From: Planctomycetota bacterium
Lineage (GTDB): Bacteria; Planctomycetota; Planctomycetia; Pirellulales; Pirellulaceae
Direction: 5' to 3'
Length of the DNA stretch: 64,000 nt
Assembly: GCA_014381825.1 (NCBI GenBank)
Contig: JACNKX010000081.1
Location: forward strand, 62,001 to 126,000
The translations under genes and the position numbers were made by a program. Positions 52,773 through 60,824 of this stretch are shown piece after piece (position 1 is the first letter of the stretch; every line of letters begins with the position of its first letter). The notes below the pieces were generated by a model. It was not told the origin of the DNA and did not search any database. It was given only the letters and a program-made list of their open reading frames with translations.

Positions 52773-53789
52773 ATGAAACGCTTTGTCGGTACGTCGTTGC
52801 TGGTCTTTGTGGTTGCAGTCGGCGCGTACGCCGTCGACGACAAGCGGGCCCAGCCGACGGCGTCTGCCCCCGCGGACAAAGCACGGGCGGTCTCGCAAGA
52901 GAGTATTGCGTACCTGCAAAGATTGCGCAAGAACACGCCGTTCGGCACAGCGGACTTTAACCTGGAGGGGCTGCGTGCAGGGATGGGATCGCGCCGCGAG
53001 CCCACCATCAAAGACATCAAGCTCATTCGCTCGAAGATCGGGGAGATTTCCTGTGAATGGGTACTGGCAGCCGGTGCGGACCCCGATGTGCGGCTCCTTT
53101 ATCTGCACGGCGGCGGGGTTGTTTCGGGGTCGGGCGCATACTATCTTCCGCTGGCGGCTCACATCTCGGCGGCGGCCAAGTGTGCCGTGCTCCTGCCCGA
53201 CTACCGACTGGCACCGGAGCACGCTTTCCCCGCCGGGCTCGAGGATTGTATCGCCGCTCATCAGTGGATCATCTCGAACGGGCCGGTCGGCGCTGGCCCC
53301 GCCACGTCCACGTTCATCGCCGGGGATTCGGCGGGTGGCAGCTTGACTCTGGCAACACTCCTGGCGCTGCGAGACCGGAATCTGCCTCTCCCGGCAGGCG
53401 GGATCCCCCTGTCGGCGACCACCGATTTTACGCTGGCGAGCGAGTCCCTGAAGACTGTTACCGATCCCATCATCAGTGCGCGAACTATGCCTTTGTTCAG
53501 AGATCTTTATCTGGGGAAGCAGGATCCCAGAAACCCCCTGGCCTCGCCCGTCTTTGGCGACTACCACGGCATCCCGCCGCTACTGATTCACGTCGGCGAG
53601 CACGAGATGCTGCTCGACGACAGTATTCGGGTGGCGGACAAGGCTCGATCGGACGGGATCCAAGTGAAGCTCGAAGTTTGGTCAGGCATGTTCCATGTAT
53701 TCCAATCCCACGAGCCGCTGCTCCCTGAAGCCCGGGAGTCAATCGAGCAGATCGCCAACTTCATTCGCTCGAACTTGCCGAAACCATAA
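52773..53789 (+). CDS. Secreted HSL-family alpha/beta hydrolase (esterase)
   Basis: The start is ATG 52773 (MKRFVGTSLLVFVVAVGAYA), with CGGAGG seven bases upstream. The protein is 338 residues with a signal peptide. The hormone-sensitive-lipase family oxyanion motif HGGG lies near residue 112 (YLHGGGVVSGSG), and the nucleophile motif GDSAGG near 184. The histidine is in WSGMFHVFQS. The usual acid motif reads HVGEHEMLLDD, so a glutamate rather than the more common aspartate may act as the catalytic acid. The gene follows the larger hydrolase gene by 28 bases, so the pair may work on the same ester substrate. Confidence 0.88.
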   Translation: MKRFVGTSLLVFVVAVGAYAVDDKRAQPTASAPADKARAVSQESIAYLQRLRKNTPFGTADFNLEGLRAGMGSRREPTIKDIKLIRSKIGEISCEWVLAAGADPDVRLLYLHGGGVVSGSGAYYLPLAAHISAAAKCAVLLPDYRLAPEHAFPAGLEDCIAAHQWIISNGPVGAGPATSTFIAGDSAGGSLTLATLLALRDRNLPLPAGGIPLSATTDFTLASESLKTVTDPIISARTMPLFRDLYLGKQDPRNPLASPVFGDYHGIPPLLIHVGEHEMLLDDSIRVADKARSDGIQVKLEVWSGMFHVFQSHEPLLPEARESIEQIANFIRSNLPKP

Positions 53790-54166
53790 CCTGCAGAGAA
53801 TCGAGGAAGTACGTCGCCCAGCGCTCCCCGCTCGGAACGCTCGCTCAGCTGTGCCGCTACGCTCGCCGTGGCCTGGTGATCTCAAACTGAAGTGGCTCAA
53901 AGTTAGTAGACAGTGAGTCAACCTATGTGATGATTGTGTGACGGGAGGTTGATTCTTGGAGAGACGTCGAGATGTGCGATCTCGCGATCGAAAGAGGCAG
54001 AAACGCGTTACCGGAGAGAACGCGTCACACGGTTGCTTTCGAACTGAGGCGGCATTGTTGCTACAATCAATCACATCGACCGAAGTCGCAGCAAGCTTAC
54101 CTAGCTTAACCGCAAACTGCGACAGGTAGTCGTTGGGAACAATGTTAGCCGCACGAGAACTTCTGC
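53790..54166. other. Intergenic region, no gene supported
   Basis: About 375 bases contain a stop-rich sequence on all frames and a few short palindromes such as CGAGATGTGCGATCTCG. The base composition changes near 53910, and the region may include degraded repeat or mobile DNA, but no family could be named. Confidence 0.35.
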
Positions 54167-54541
54167 ATGCCCTCGGAGATCGAATCTGCTCTATACGGTG
54201 ATTGGGCGGATCGCGTTTCATCTGATGGCGATGTCGGCGATCACTGCCTACTTGAGTTCTCAATCTCGCGCGAAATGGCTTCGGATTGCGATGTTTTGCG
54301 GCTTGCGGTTGTGCCGAATGACCGTGAGTATATTGATCGCGTTGTTGCCACGTTCCGTAACGCGCATCTTGGGCGCATGCAGCAGCCAGAACTCGACCAG
54401 GAGTTCAACTATTTGCCGTGGTTCATTGCTGGCTTTCATTCCACGGATATCGGCGATGGTCAATGGTCTTTTCAGCTCAACTGCCGCAACTTTCGGATTC
54501 AATGGTCGTCCGATTGGCCCGACATCCATCGCGGCGGCTAA
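54167..54541 (+). CDS. Small hypothetical cytoplasmic protein
   Basis: This 124-residue protein is rich in acidic and aromatic residues. It contains VLRLAVVPNDREYIDRVVAT and ends FRIQWSSDWPDIHRGG. It shows no signal peptide, membrane segment or known catalytic motif. Its amino-acid balance is protein-like and better than that of overlapping frames on either strand. It is followed by a 187-base gap and small envelope genes. I do not recognise the family. Confidence 0.5.
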   Translation: MPSEIESALYGDWADRVSSDGDVGDHCLLEFSISREMASDCDVLRLAVVPNDREYIDRVVATFRNAHLGRMQQPELDQEFNYLPWFIAGFHSTDIGDGQWSFQLNCRNFRIQWSSDWPDIHRGG

Positions 54542-54728
54542 CATGGCACATCCGCAAGGCCGCTGCGCGGACGCCTTCGACGTAGTTCCAACGTCGTTTT
54601 CGTAATACAATCAAATCGTAATTCGACGCTTTCAGCTTCGGTCAGGGGCGGCGTCGGATGTGCCTCCCGTTGTGCGTGCAAAGCCCTGTCTAGTTTGCAA
54701 GCTCAAGCATTTCATCCCCAGCACAGTC

Positions 54729-54977
54729 ATGAACATCGAGACGCTTCGTGAGTTTTTCGGGTGGTGCACGGTCATTAATCTTGGGCTATTCGCTTTTGCC
54801 TTCGTAAAGTTAATCCTCATTCGAGATTGGGCGAGTAAGATCCACGCAAAGATGTTTGGAATCGATCAGGCATCCGTGCAAACTGCCTACTTCCAGTTCT
54901 TCGCGATTTACAAAATCGCAATCATTGTCTTCAACTTGGTCCCATACATTGCTCTGAGCGTAATGGGATTCGTGTGA
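54729..54977 (+). CDS. DUF6868-like small membrane protein
   Basis: The start is ATG 54729 (MNIETLREFFGWCTVINLGL); the frame extends 23 codons upstream but without hydrophobic logic. The 82-residue protein has two membrane helices (about 11-29 and 58-80). The intervening loop reads WASKIHAKMFGIDQASVQTA, and the second helix is FAIYKIAIIVFNLVPYIALS. This fits a small family of two-helix proteins annotated as DUF6868; function unknown. Confidence 0.7.
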   Translation: MNIETLREFFGWCTVINLGLFAFAFVKLILIRDWASKIHAKMFGIDQASVQTAYFQFFAIYKIAIIVFNLVPYIALSVMGFV

Positions 54978-55066
54978 TCTCGACTCTTTGGCCCTTGATG
55001 CGCCGACACCTAATATGCAGGGCTTTTGTGTTTTTCAATTTGCGTAGGGTGTGGCGGACAATACAG

Positions 55067-55582
55067 ATGACACTACAGAAGTCTCGCTCAATTGGTTATC
55101 GATTCTGCCGATGTAGGCTGCTGATCGCAGCCTCGATTTTGGCCATGATGATTGGCTGTTCCCGCAGCGAACTAGAGCAAGTACGAAAAGAGCGAGCGAC
55201 GATTACTTGGGTCGAGGAGAACGGAGGTATTTGCGTTGAGGAGAACGGTGGGACTTCGGTGTACCTCGGCGGCCTAACGGATCTCGACGTTATCCAACTG
55301 AGCGATATATCACCGCTTGCAAAGTTGAAGGACGTTAAGGTGCTTGACCTCGACTATACAACCGTAAGTGATATATCACCTCTTGCGGAATTGAAGAACC
55401 TTACAAGCCTTCGCCTCGGGAATACAAAGGTGAGCGATCTATCGCCACTGGCAGAGTTGAAGAACCTCGAAACGCTCAACCTGTTCAATACACCGGTGAG
55501 CGACGAACAGGTCCAAGAGCTGAGGCAAGCACTTCCAAATTGCGAGATTCGATCTAGATTCAACGTCCTTCCCGAAATATAA
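55067..55582 (+). CDS. Leucine-rich-repeat lipoprotein
   Basis: The start ATG 55067 (MTLQKSRSIG) gives a 171-residue protein with a lipoprotein signal ending ILAMMIGC. The mature part has internalin-like 22-residue leucine-rich repeats (DISPLAELKNLTSLRLGNTK, VSDLSPLAELKNLETLNLFN) and a short C-terminal cap (LRQALPNCEIRSRF). Three or four repeats are too few for a stable solenoid alone. Such lipoproteins are numerous in planctomycetes; a binding role is likely, the ligand unknown. The short duplicated VEENGGICVEENGGTSVY ahead of the repeats looks like a local slip duplication. Confidence 0.8.
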   Translation: MTLQKSRSIGYRFCRCRLLIAASILAMMIGCSRSELEQVRKERATITWVEENGGICVEENGGTSVYLGGLTDLDVIQLSDISPLAKLKDVKVLDLDYTTVSDISPLAELKNLTSLRLGNTKVSDLSPLAELKNLETLNLFNTPVSDEQVQELRQALPNCEIRSRFNVLPEI

Positions 55583-55605
55583 CCAAGTCAGAATCATGGC
55601 ATGCG

Positions 55606-55621
55606 CGTTCCGTCAGGAACG
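55606..55621 (+). repeat. Small hairpin after LRR gene
   Basis: CGTTCC and GGAACG pair over a GTCA loop, 23 bases after the LRR gene stop and ten bases before a small zinc-ribbon-like ORF. There is no T-run, so it is at best a weak terminator, or a fragment of a dispersed palindrome. Confidence 0.4.
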
Positions 55622-55630
55622 ACGTCGTGG

Positions 55631-55768
55631 ATGCCAACCGTTAGCCGCTCGATTCTTGTGACAATTCACCATTGTCCAAGATGCAAAGACGAAGGCTTCT
55701 TCTGGTCGATCGACGAGGAAGTGAGTCCGCTACTACTGGGCAATTGCACATGCCACACTGTTACCTAA
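55631..55768 (+). CDS. 45-residue zinc-ribbon-like small protein
   Basis: ATG 55631 opens a 45-codon frame ending TAA at 55766-55768. The product contains HHCPRCKDEGFFWSIDEE, then GNCTCHTVT. CPRC plus CTCH gives a four-ligand knuckle pattern (CxxC...CxCH) typical of rubredoxin-like or zinc-ribbon mini-proteins. No clear ribosome-binding site precedes the ATG, and a hairpin sits just upstream. It could be a true small gene or the tail of a degraded one. Few chance frames carry such a regular cysteine pattern, which is why I keep it. Confidence 0.45.
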   Translation: MPTVSRSILVTIHHCPRCKDEGFFWSIDEEVSPLLLGNCTCHTVT

Positions 55769-55837
55769 ATCAGAGACACCGAAGGTTGTTGCGGGGAAAG
55801 TGTGTATGCCTCTGGCGCTGGATAGAGAGAGACAGCA

Positions 55838-56611
55838 ATGAAATCTGATTTGCCGGCAAACCCGAGAGGTGGATACCGATTCTTGCCTGGAATCGAACCG
55901 TATTCGTGTGGTGTCGTTGCCGCGCGGGGTTGGGAGATTGTCCACGTCGTGTTGGCCCATCCGCTGGCGTGGCATGATGGCCTCGTCTCGATCCGGCGTT
56001 ATCTCGAGCAGATAGGGCGAGACCGGCATGCACTTTGTGGAGTCGAGTTACGCTGTCCAGAGCCCTTCTCGATCGACGGTTTCATTGCCTTCAACCAACA
56101 GTACCGATCGTTGCTCGAGGATTGGGACATGCTCGTCGATGGTGCGAATCCCGTCGCCCGTACGAACGTCGCGCCGGTCGAGGATCCACCTAGTGAATCG
56201 GTCGTCTATGGATTCTCGTACACCGAACCCAGCGATACAGGGCCGAGCGAGATCGAACGGCCCACCTTTGTCGTTGCCGGCGGCGGGGAACTTCGAGGCG
56301 GTCTCGACGCAAAGAACATCGTCCGCTCTGGCGAGACGAGCGAGAATGCGATTTTGGAAAAGGCGCGCTGCGTCGTGGAGATCATGCGCGAGCGGCTTGC
56401 CCAACTCGGAAGCGACGATCTGTTGTCACAGATTGATGTCTACACAGCACACGACCTGAAGAGTGCGTTAGCGAATGAGATTATCCCTGGTCTTCCAGCA
56501 GCCGCGCGCCTCGGCGTGCGCTGGTATTACTCCCGTCCACCGGTTCGCGATATCGAGTTCGAGATGGATATGCGCGGTGTAGTCAAAGAAATTGTCTTGG
56601 ATCTTCGTTGA
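55838..56611 (+). CDS. RidA/YjgF-superfamily-like protein
   Basis: This 257-residue protein has no export signal. It reads YRFLPGIEPYSCGVVAARGW, then ALCGVELRCPEPFSIDGFIA and NPVARTNVAPVEDPPSESVV, with a second half containing VVAGGGELRGGLDAKNIVRS and GVRWYYSRPPVRDIEFEMDM. I recall similar proteins annotated as RidA-family with two pseudo-repeats. The function is unknown. It precedes a convergent esterase gene, with a hairpin between them. The assignment rests on memory of the family pattern and would need a profile search. Confidence 0.6.
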   Translation: MKSDLPANPRGGYRFLPGIEPYSCGVVAARGWEIVHVVLAHPLAWHDGLVSIRRYLEQIGRDRHALCGVELRCPEPFSIDGFIAFNQQYRSLLEDWDMLVDGANPVARTNVAPVEDPPSESVVYGFSYTEPSDTGPSEIERPTFVVAGGGELRGGLDAKNIVRSGETSENAILEKARCVVEIMRERLAQLGSDDLLSQIDVYTAHDLKSALANEIIPGLPAAARLGVRWYYSRPPVRDIEFEMDMRGVVKEIVLDLR

Positions 56612-56623
56612 ATATTGCAATTC

Positions 56624-56641
56624 GGAACTCTCACGAGTTCC
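56624..56641. terminator. Hairpin between convergent genes (possible bidirectional terminator)
   Basis: GGAACTC (56624-56630) pairs with GAGTTCC (56635-56641) over a TCAC loop. It lies 12 bases after the RidA-like stop and 43 bases from the end of the convergent esterase gene. There is no T-run on either side. The sequence resembles the GAACTC/GAGTTC palindromes common in this window. Confidence 0.4.
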
Positions 56642-56684
56642 GCTACAGCCAGCTGGGAACTGTTCTAGTTGCTAGTCGTTGTCG

Positions 56685-57743
56685 TCAGCTTCCCACATGC
56701 TGGCTTAAGAACTCACTTACCTTTTTTCTCGCGATCTTCGATTCAGGAAGATCGTGGTTGAACACTTGAAAGATGTGCCACATGCCTTCGTAAAGGTCGA
56801 GCTTAACGAGGATGCCAGCGATATCGAGTGCCTGGTAGTGCCGGACTGCATTGCTCAGGAAGATTTCCTTCGTTCCAGCTTGGATCAACGTGGGCGGGAA
56901 ACCCTTCGAGTAGTCACCATAAACGGGAGACACATAGGGGTGCTTCTGGTCAGCCGGTGCCGCATAAGCATCGGCACAATTCTCCAGGTTGTTCGGATAG
57001 TACAACAGCGGATCAGCGTTCTTGAGTGTCGAGTAGGAGTCTCCCGTTTCTGTAATGTCGGACCAGGGTGACCAGAGCACAACCGCGCTGGGCATCCCCA
57101 ACCCTTTGTCTCGCATCTTGAGAACGGCTCCGGCAGCAAGTCCACCGCCAGCAGACTCGCCGTAGATGGCTATCTCATTCAAGGTGCGCCCTTCTTCGAG
57201 CAACGCCTGGATCACATCGACAATTTGGTCTGTGATCTGGTTCCACTTTGCATGAGGAGCCAAGGTATAGTCCACCGAAACGACGCGCAGTCCGGTGTCA
57301 TGGGCCATCGGAACGGCGCTCATCAATCTAGATCTGGCACTGTACAGAGCGTAGGCCCCACCGTGGGTATAGACGAGTACGCGGTTGCCGTCTTTCCCCC
57401 CTTGGGGTTTGATATCGAGAACCGGAACGCCCCGCAACTTGCGTTCTTGAATGCGAGGCTGATACTGCTTGACCACCGCCGTGTTGGCTGCTGCACGTTT
57501 CACTTCGATTCGTGCCTGGACCAGCTTCCAGGCGTCAATATCGTCGGGCGCTGGTAGCGGCGCAATGGCGGCAGCACGACTGAACCGCGCGAGCGCTCTT
57601 TGGGCTTGCTCCGAAATTGTTTGTGGAACGACAAAATCTTGGCCGTGCGCCGGTGCAATGCTGAACGTCACGACGACCCAACCGATTGCGGCGGCAAGGG
57701 CCATGCCGGTGGGTTGTGGAGGCTTGCTGTGCGTTCGATTCAT
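56685..57743 (-). CDS. Secreted HSL-family alpha/beta hydrolase, variant motifs
   Basis: The start is ATG 57743 (MNRTHSKPPQPTG), with GGAG nine bases upstream. The product is 352 residues, with a signal core VVVTFSIAPAHG. The oxyanion motif is YTHGGAYALYS (HGGA rather than HGGG), and the nucleophile motif is YGESAGGG. The histidine is in WEGMWHIFQV. In the acid motif, LIQAGTKEIFLSN, only a glutamate is available. The enzyme keeps a Ser-Glu-His set, so it may still be active. It follows the NHL-propeller gene by 26 bases on the same strand, suggesting a two-gene operon. Confidence 0.85.
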   Translation of the reverse strand: MNRTHSKPPQPTGMALAAAIGWVVVTFSIAPAHGQDFVVPQTISEQAQRALARFSRAAAIAPLPAPDDIDAWKLVQARIEVKRAAANTAVVKQYQPRIQERKLRGVPVLDIKPQGGKDGNRVLVYTHGGAYALYSARSRLMSAVPMAHDTGLRVVSVDYTLAPHAKWNQITDQIVDVIQALLEEGRTLNEIAIYGESAGGGLAAGAVLKMRDKGLGMPSAVVLWSPWSDITETGDSYSTLKNADPLLYYPNNLENCADAYAAPADQKHPYVSPVYGDYSKGFPPTLIQAGTKEIFLSNAVRHYQALDIAGILVKLDLYEGMWHIFQVFNHDLPESKIARKKVSEFLSQHVGS

Positions 57744-57769
57744 CGTCACCACTCCTGTCGAGTTGATTG

Positions 57770-58864
57770 TCAACCAACATGCTTCAGAAAGCTGACCCTG
57801 CCGATAGCTACCCACTCGGCCAGATAGATATTGCCGTCGTGGTCGAAGCACGCGTCGTGCGGATGAATGAACTTGCCCGCCTGCCAGTGTTCGGGATGCC
57901 GACGCATCGAGAAATTGTCGGCCAACACTTGCTTAAGCCAAGCCGGGTCGTTCCCGAGGTGAGCGATCACTTTGTTGTTGACGTCGAGCAATGTGAGCCG
58001 CGCGTGCAAATCGGGCACGAGCATCACGTCGCCGCGGATGTCAATGTCGGCGGGGAACAGCATATCGTCGAAGAAGCTGAGATGCTTACCCTCGGCGGAA
58101 AAGTATTGCAGTCTCGCGTTGGCACGATCGGCGATTACCAACGCTGGCTCGCGCCCCTTCCGATCGTCCCACCACAATCCATGTGGGGTGCGAAGTTTGC
58201 CGGGAGCATCGCCAACACCACCGAAATGGCCGACGACCTTTGCGTCTTTGTCGTACTTGATAATGTAGTGCGAACCGTACCCGTCCCCGACCCAAAAACC
58301 GCCATCCGGCGCGAACGCAATGTTGGTTGGGCTAAACAAATGTCCCTTGCCGTATTTACCCGGCACTTTCACTTCGAACGGCCTGGCACTTTCGTAAGGC
58401 GCGATCTTCGGTGCAGCCTGCTTCCAGACAATCTCACCCTTCAACGTACTCTTGGCGATATGACCTTTGTTGTCGCAGAGATAAAGAAACTCCTCGCCGC
58501 CGTCGCGACGAATATCGATCCCATGCCCGCCGCCGTGAAATTCTTTGCCGAACGATCGCACGAATTTACCGTCGCCATCAAATACGACAACCGCGTCTTG
58601 CGGGTCGGCTGTCATCGTGCGGTGTTTCACGTAGATCAGCCCCGCGGCATCGACGGCAACACCGTGCGTGTCCTGCCAACGAATGTGCTGGGGGATCTGC
58701 ATACAATCGTGATGCACTTCGTAGCGATGGCCTTCCGGGCCAATCACCGGTGGCTTCGTTCCGCTCTTGTCTTCTGCTCCAAGAATCACGGGGGCCGAGC
58801 TGGCGAGAGCCATGCCGCCGGTCGTCTTCAGGAATCCGCGTCGTGATGGATGTGATTGGGTCAT
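57770..58864 (-). CDS. Tat-exported NHL-type six-bladed propeller protein
   Basis: This 364-residue protein has a twin-arginine leader (SRRGFLKTTGGMALASSAPV). The mature part shows NHL-like blades: DTHGVAVDAAGLIYVKHRT, GGGHGIDIRRDGGEEFLYL, FSPTNIAFAPDGGFWVGDGY and FIHPHDACFDHDGNIYLAEW. The pattern of conserved histidine and asparagine around HGVAVD and PTNIA resembles the lyase domain of peptidyl-alpha-hydroxyglycine amidating enzymes. Many bacterial members have unknown substrates. It starts 26 bases upstream of the esterase gene and is likely co-transcribed with it. Confidence 0.85.
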   Translation of the reverse strand: MTQSHPSRRGFLKTTGGMALASSAPVILGAEDKSGTKPPVIGPEGHRYEVHHDCMQIPQHIRWQDTHGVAVDAAGLIYVKHRTMTADPQDAVVVFDGDGKFVRSFGKEFHGGGHGIDIRRDGGEEFLYLCDNKGHIAKSTLKGEIVWKQAAPKIAPYESARPFEVKVPGKYGKGHLFSPTNIAFAPDGGFWVGDGYGSHYIIKYDKDAKVVGHFGGVGDAPGKLRTPHGLWWDDRKGREPALVIADRANARLQYFSAEGKHLSFFDDMLFPADIDIRGDVMLVPDLHARLTLLDVNNKVIAHLGNDPAWLKQVLADNFSMRRHPEHWQAGKFIHPHDACFDHDGNIYLAEWVAIGRVSFLKHVG

Positions 58865-59077
58865 GCGTGGATACGTCCTGTCTTAAGTGGTCGAACCAGT
58901 TCGGAAGCGTATATCGGCGATTGTAAGCCAAGTCATAACCGGCGACATCACTCCAGTTGCAGCAATATCCAGCAACTTGACCAGTCGCGATATACGAAAA
59001 GCATCCTCGAATCGCTCCACATGCGTTCAGTACGCGAATGCGACACACGATACGCAGAGCGTGAATTGCCTTCATGA

Positions 59078-59458
59078 TCAGATCTCGGCGTATACCTCAA
59101 GAATGTTTCCTTCGGGATCGGCAAAATAGACCGTCCGGTGGCCTCTCGGTTGGTCGGTCGGCGGATCGAGGATCGGGACGCCCTTGGCCAGGAGCACTTC
59201 GTAGCACTCATCGACTTCGGCGGGTGACACCAGGAACGCAAGCTGGAGCCCGGGCGATTCTGAACCGCCGCCGCGCCCGTCGTAGTTCCGTGTGCGTTTA
59301 CGAAGTCCCAGCCGCACCGAGCCGACACGCAGCGCCAGACTCTCGTCCGTTTCCGAGTCGACAGGGAACGTGAACAGATCGCGATAAAACGCCTTCATAC
59401 GGTCGATGTCGTCGCAGAGGACAATCACATAACCGAATTCTTGCACAGGTTTCAACAT
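59078..59458 (-). CDS. VOC-superfamily (glyoxalase/dioxygenase-like) protein
   Basis: This 126-residue cytoplasmic protein has two paired beta-alpha-beta-beta-beta modules: GYVIVLCDDIDRMKAFYRDL at the start and RTVYFADPEGNILEVYAEI at the end. The C-terminal Glu of the second half (LEVYAE) is a metal-ligand position in this superfamily; the first-half ligand is not obvious. The substrate cannot be predicted. It ends 213 bases before the NHL gene start. The MFS gene stop lies 14 bases upstream of its start, so it is probably co-transcribed with that transporter. Confidence 0.85.
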   Translation of the reverse strand: MLKPVQEFGYVIVLCDDIDRMKAFYRDLFTFPVDSETDESLALRVGSVRLGLRKRTRNYDGRGGGSESPGLQLAFLVSPAEVDECYEVLLAKGVPILDPPTDQPRGHRTVYFADPEGNILEVYAEI

Positions 59459-59472
59459 GGATGTAGTGCTCC

Positions 59473-60738
59473 TCAGGAGGATGATGGTGGCTTAATCAGG
59501 AACCACACGAGACCACCGACGGCGCTGATGACGCAAGCCACGACGATGGATCCAGACCAGCCAATTTGTGCGGCCATGATCGGGGTCAATACGGGAGAGA
59601 TCAATCCGCCTGCATTGCCGCCGGTGTTCATGAAGGCTCCGGACAGTCCGCGCGACTTGCCGCCTATGTCAGTTGCTGTCGTCCAGAAGACCCCTTCAAC
59701 CATGCCTGTCGCGCCCATTGAAACCGCGAGGCACAGCGCCACGTTCGTCAGGCCCGTCACGTTCACCGCGATCACTCCGAAGACCGCTCCCAGACCCATG
59801 CCGAGCAGCACGATGGCGCGGCGACCGCTCATCGTCCCCAGCAGGTCGCACGCTATGTCCGTGCTTCGACCGCCGATGGCCATGCCGGCTCCCATCGCCA
59901 GCATGATCCAGAACGATGCCCACCTCGCTTGGACATCCGGCACTTGCAACACTTCTTTGAAGTAGTAGCCCATCCAATAAAAGAACAGGTACTGAAAATA
60001 GCCGTACGCTGCATAGCTCAGCGTGAGTAGCCACAGATTGCGTTGCCGCAGTAGCGACCATGCCCCCGCGGAATTCGACTCGTCCGTAGTCGACGTCGTA
60101 TCAACTGTTGAGATCACTTCGTCGGTCACGGACGTCGACGCTCGCGGATGCGGCAATGCTGGCAACGCAAAGTGATGCCACAACAAACTAAAAGCAATCA
60201 ACATCGAGCCACTGGCAACAAATGCCCACGGCCAAGTCAGCGAATCCATGAGCCAGCCGAACCCCGGATAACAGCAAGCAATGCCGACCAACGCTCCGGC
60301 AGTGATCATCCCGTTCGCGCTGGCTCGACGGTTGTAGGGCATCACATCGGACACAACATGCGCGGCAGCCGGATGCAGCGGCGCGTTGCAGACTCCGGCG
60401 AGACCGCGAATCACCAGCAATCCGATCCACAAACTCTCCGGTGTGTTGGTGACCCAACCCAACACGCCGGTCAGAACGACGAAAGTTCCCATCATCAGCC
60501 CAAACAATGTCAACGCCCGGGCCGATCCAATGCGATCGATCAGCCAGCCGCCCGGCAACATGCCGATCGTATAGACGATTAGAAAGGCCGTGTAGACCCA
60601 CCCCATCCGAGTTTCAGGGATGCCGAGCTTCGGAATAAACATCTCGTCGCCAGCGACCGAAATCCCAACGCGGTTAAAATGCCCGATCGCCGCGTAACCC
60701 ATCAGCAGCACAACTATCCACCATTTGTTCCCGGTCAC
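59473..60738 (-). CDS. MFS transporter, ACS/hexuronate-like family
   Basis: I choose GTG 60738 (MTGNKWWIVVLLMGYAAIGH) because GGAGAG lies four bases upstream. The frame runs 25 codons further but has no signal there. The protein is about 421 residues with 12 predicted membrane helices. The first-loop motif GGWLIDRIGSARALTLFGLM is present near residue 75, and the central loop is long and hydrophilic (TSVTDEVISTVDTTSTTDES). Family context suggests an anion:cation symporter for sugar acids or similar carboxylates, which is inference. The VOC gene starts 14 bases after its stop. The start is 87 bases from the divergent PSCyt1 gene, so a shared bidirectional promoter region is likely. Confidence 0.85.
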   Translation of the reverse strand: MTGNKWWIVVLLMGYAAIGHFNRVGISVAGDEMFIPKLGIPETRMGWVYTAFLIVYTIGMLPGGWLIDRIGSARALTLFGLMMGTFVVLTGVLGWVTNTPESLWIGLLVIRGLAGVCNAPLHPAAAHVVSDVMPYNRRASANGMITAGALVGIACCYPGFGWLMDSLTWPWAFVASGSMLIAFSLLWHHFALPALPHPRASTSVTDEVISTVDTTSTTDESNSAGAWSLLRQRNLWLLTLSYAAYGYFQYLFFYWMGYYFKEVLQVPDVQARWASFWIMLAMGAGMAIGGRSTDIACDLLGTMSGRRAIVLLGMGLGAVFGVIAVNVTGLTNVALCLAVSMGATGMVEGVFWTTATDIGGKSRGLSGAFMNTGGNAGGLISPVLTPIMAAQIGWSGSIVVACVISAVGGLVWFLIKPPSSS

Positions 60739-60824
60739 GCTTCTCTCCACTATGTTGAGCCTGTCGTTGGTACAATCTAACCTGTTCGACGTTAGACTGA
60801 TACGATATCGCAACGGGTGCGAAG

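Noticed and set aside
57767-58846. Long plus-strand ORF (359 codons) opposite the NHL-propeller gene
   Set aside because: It shadows a Tat-signal propeller gene; composition is arginine/valine-rich without motifs.
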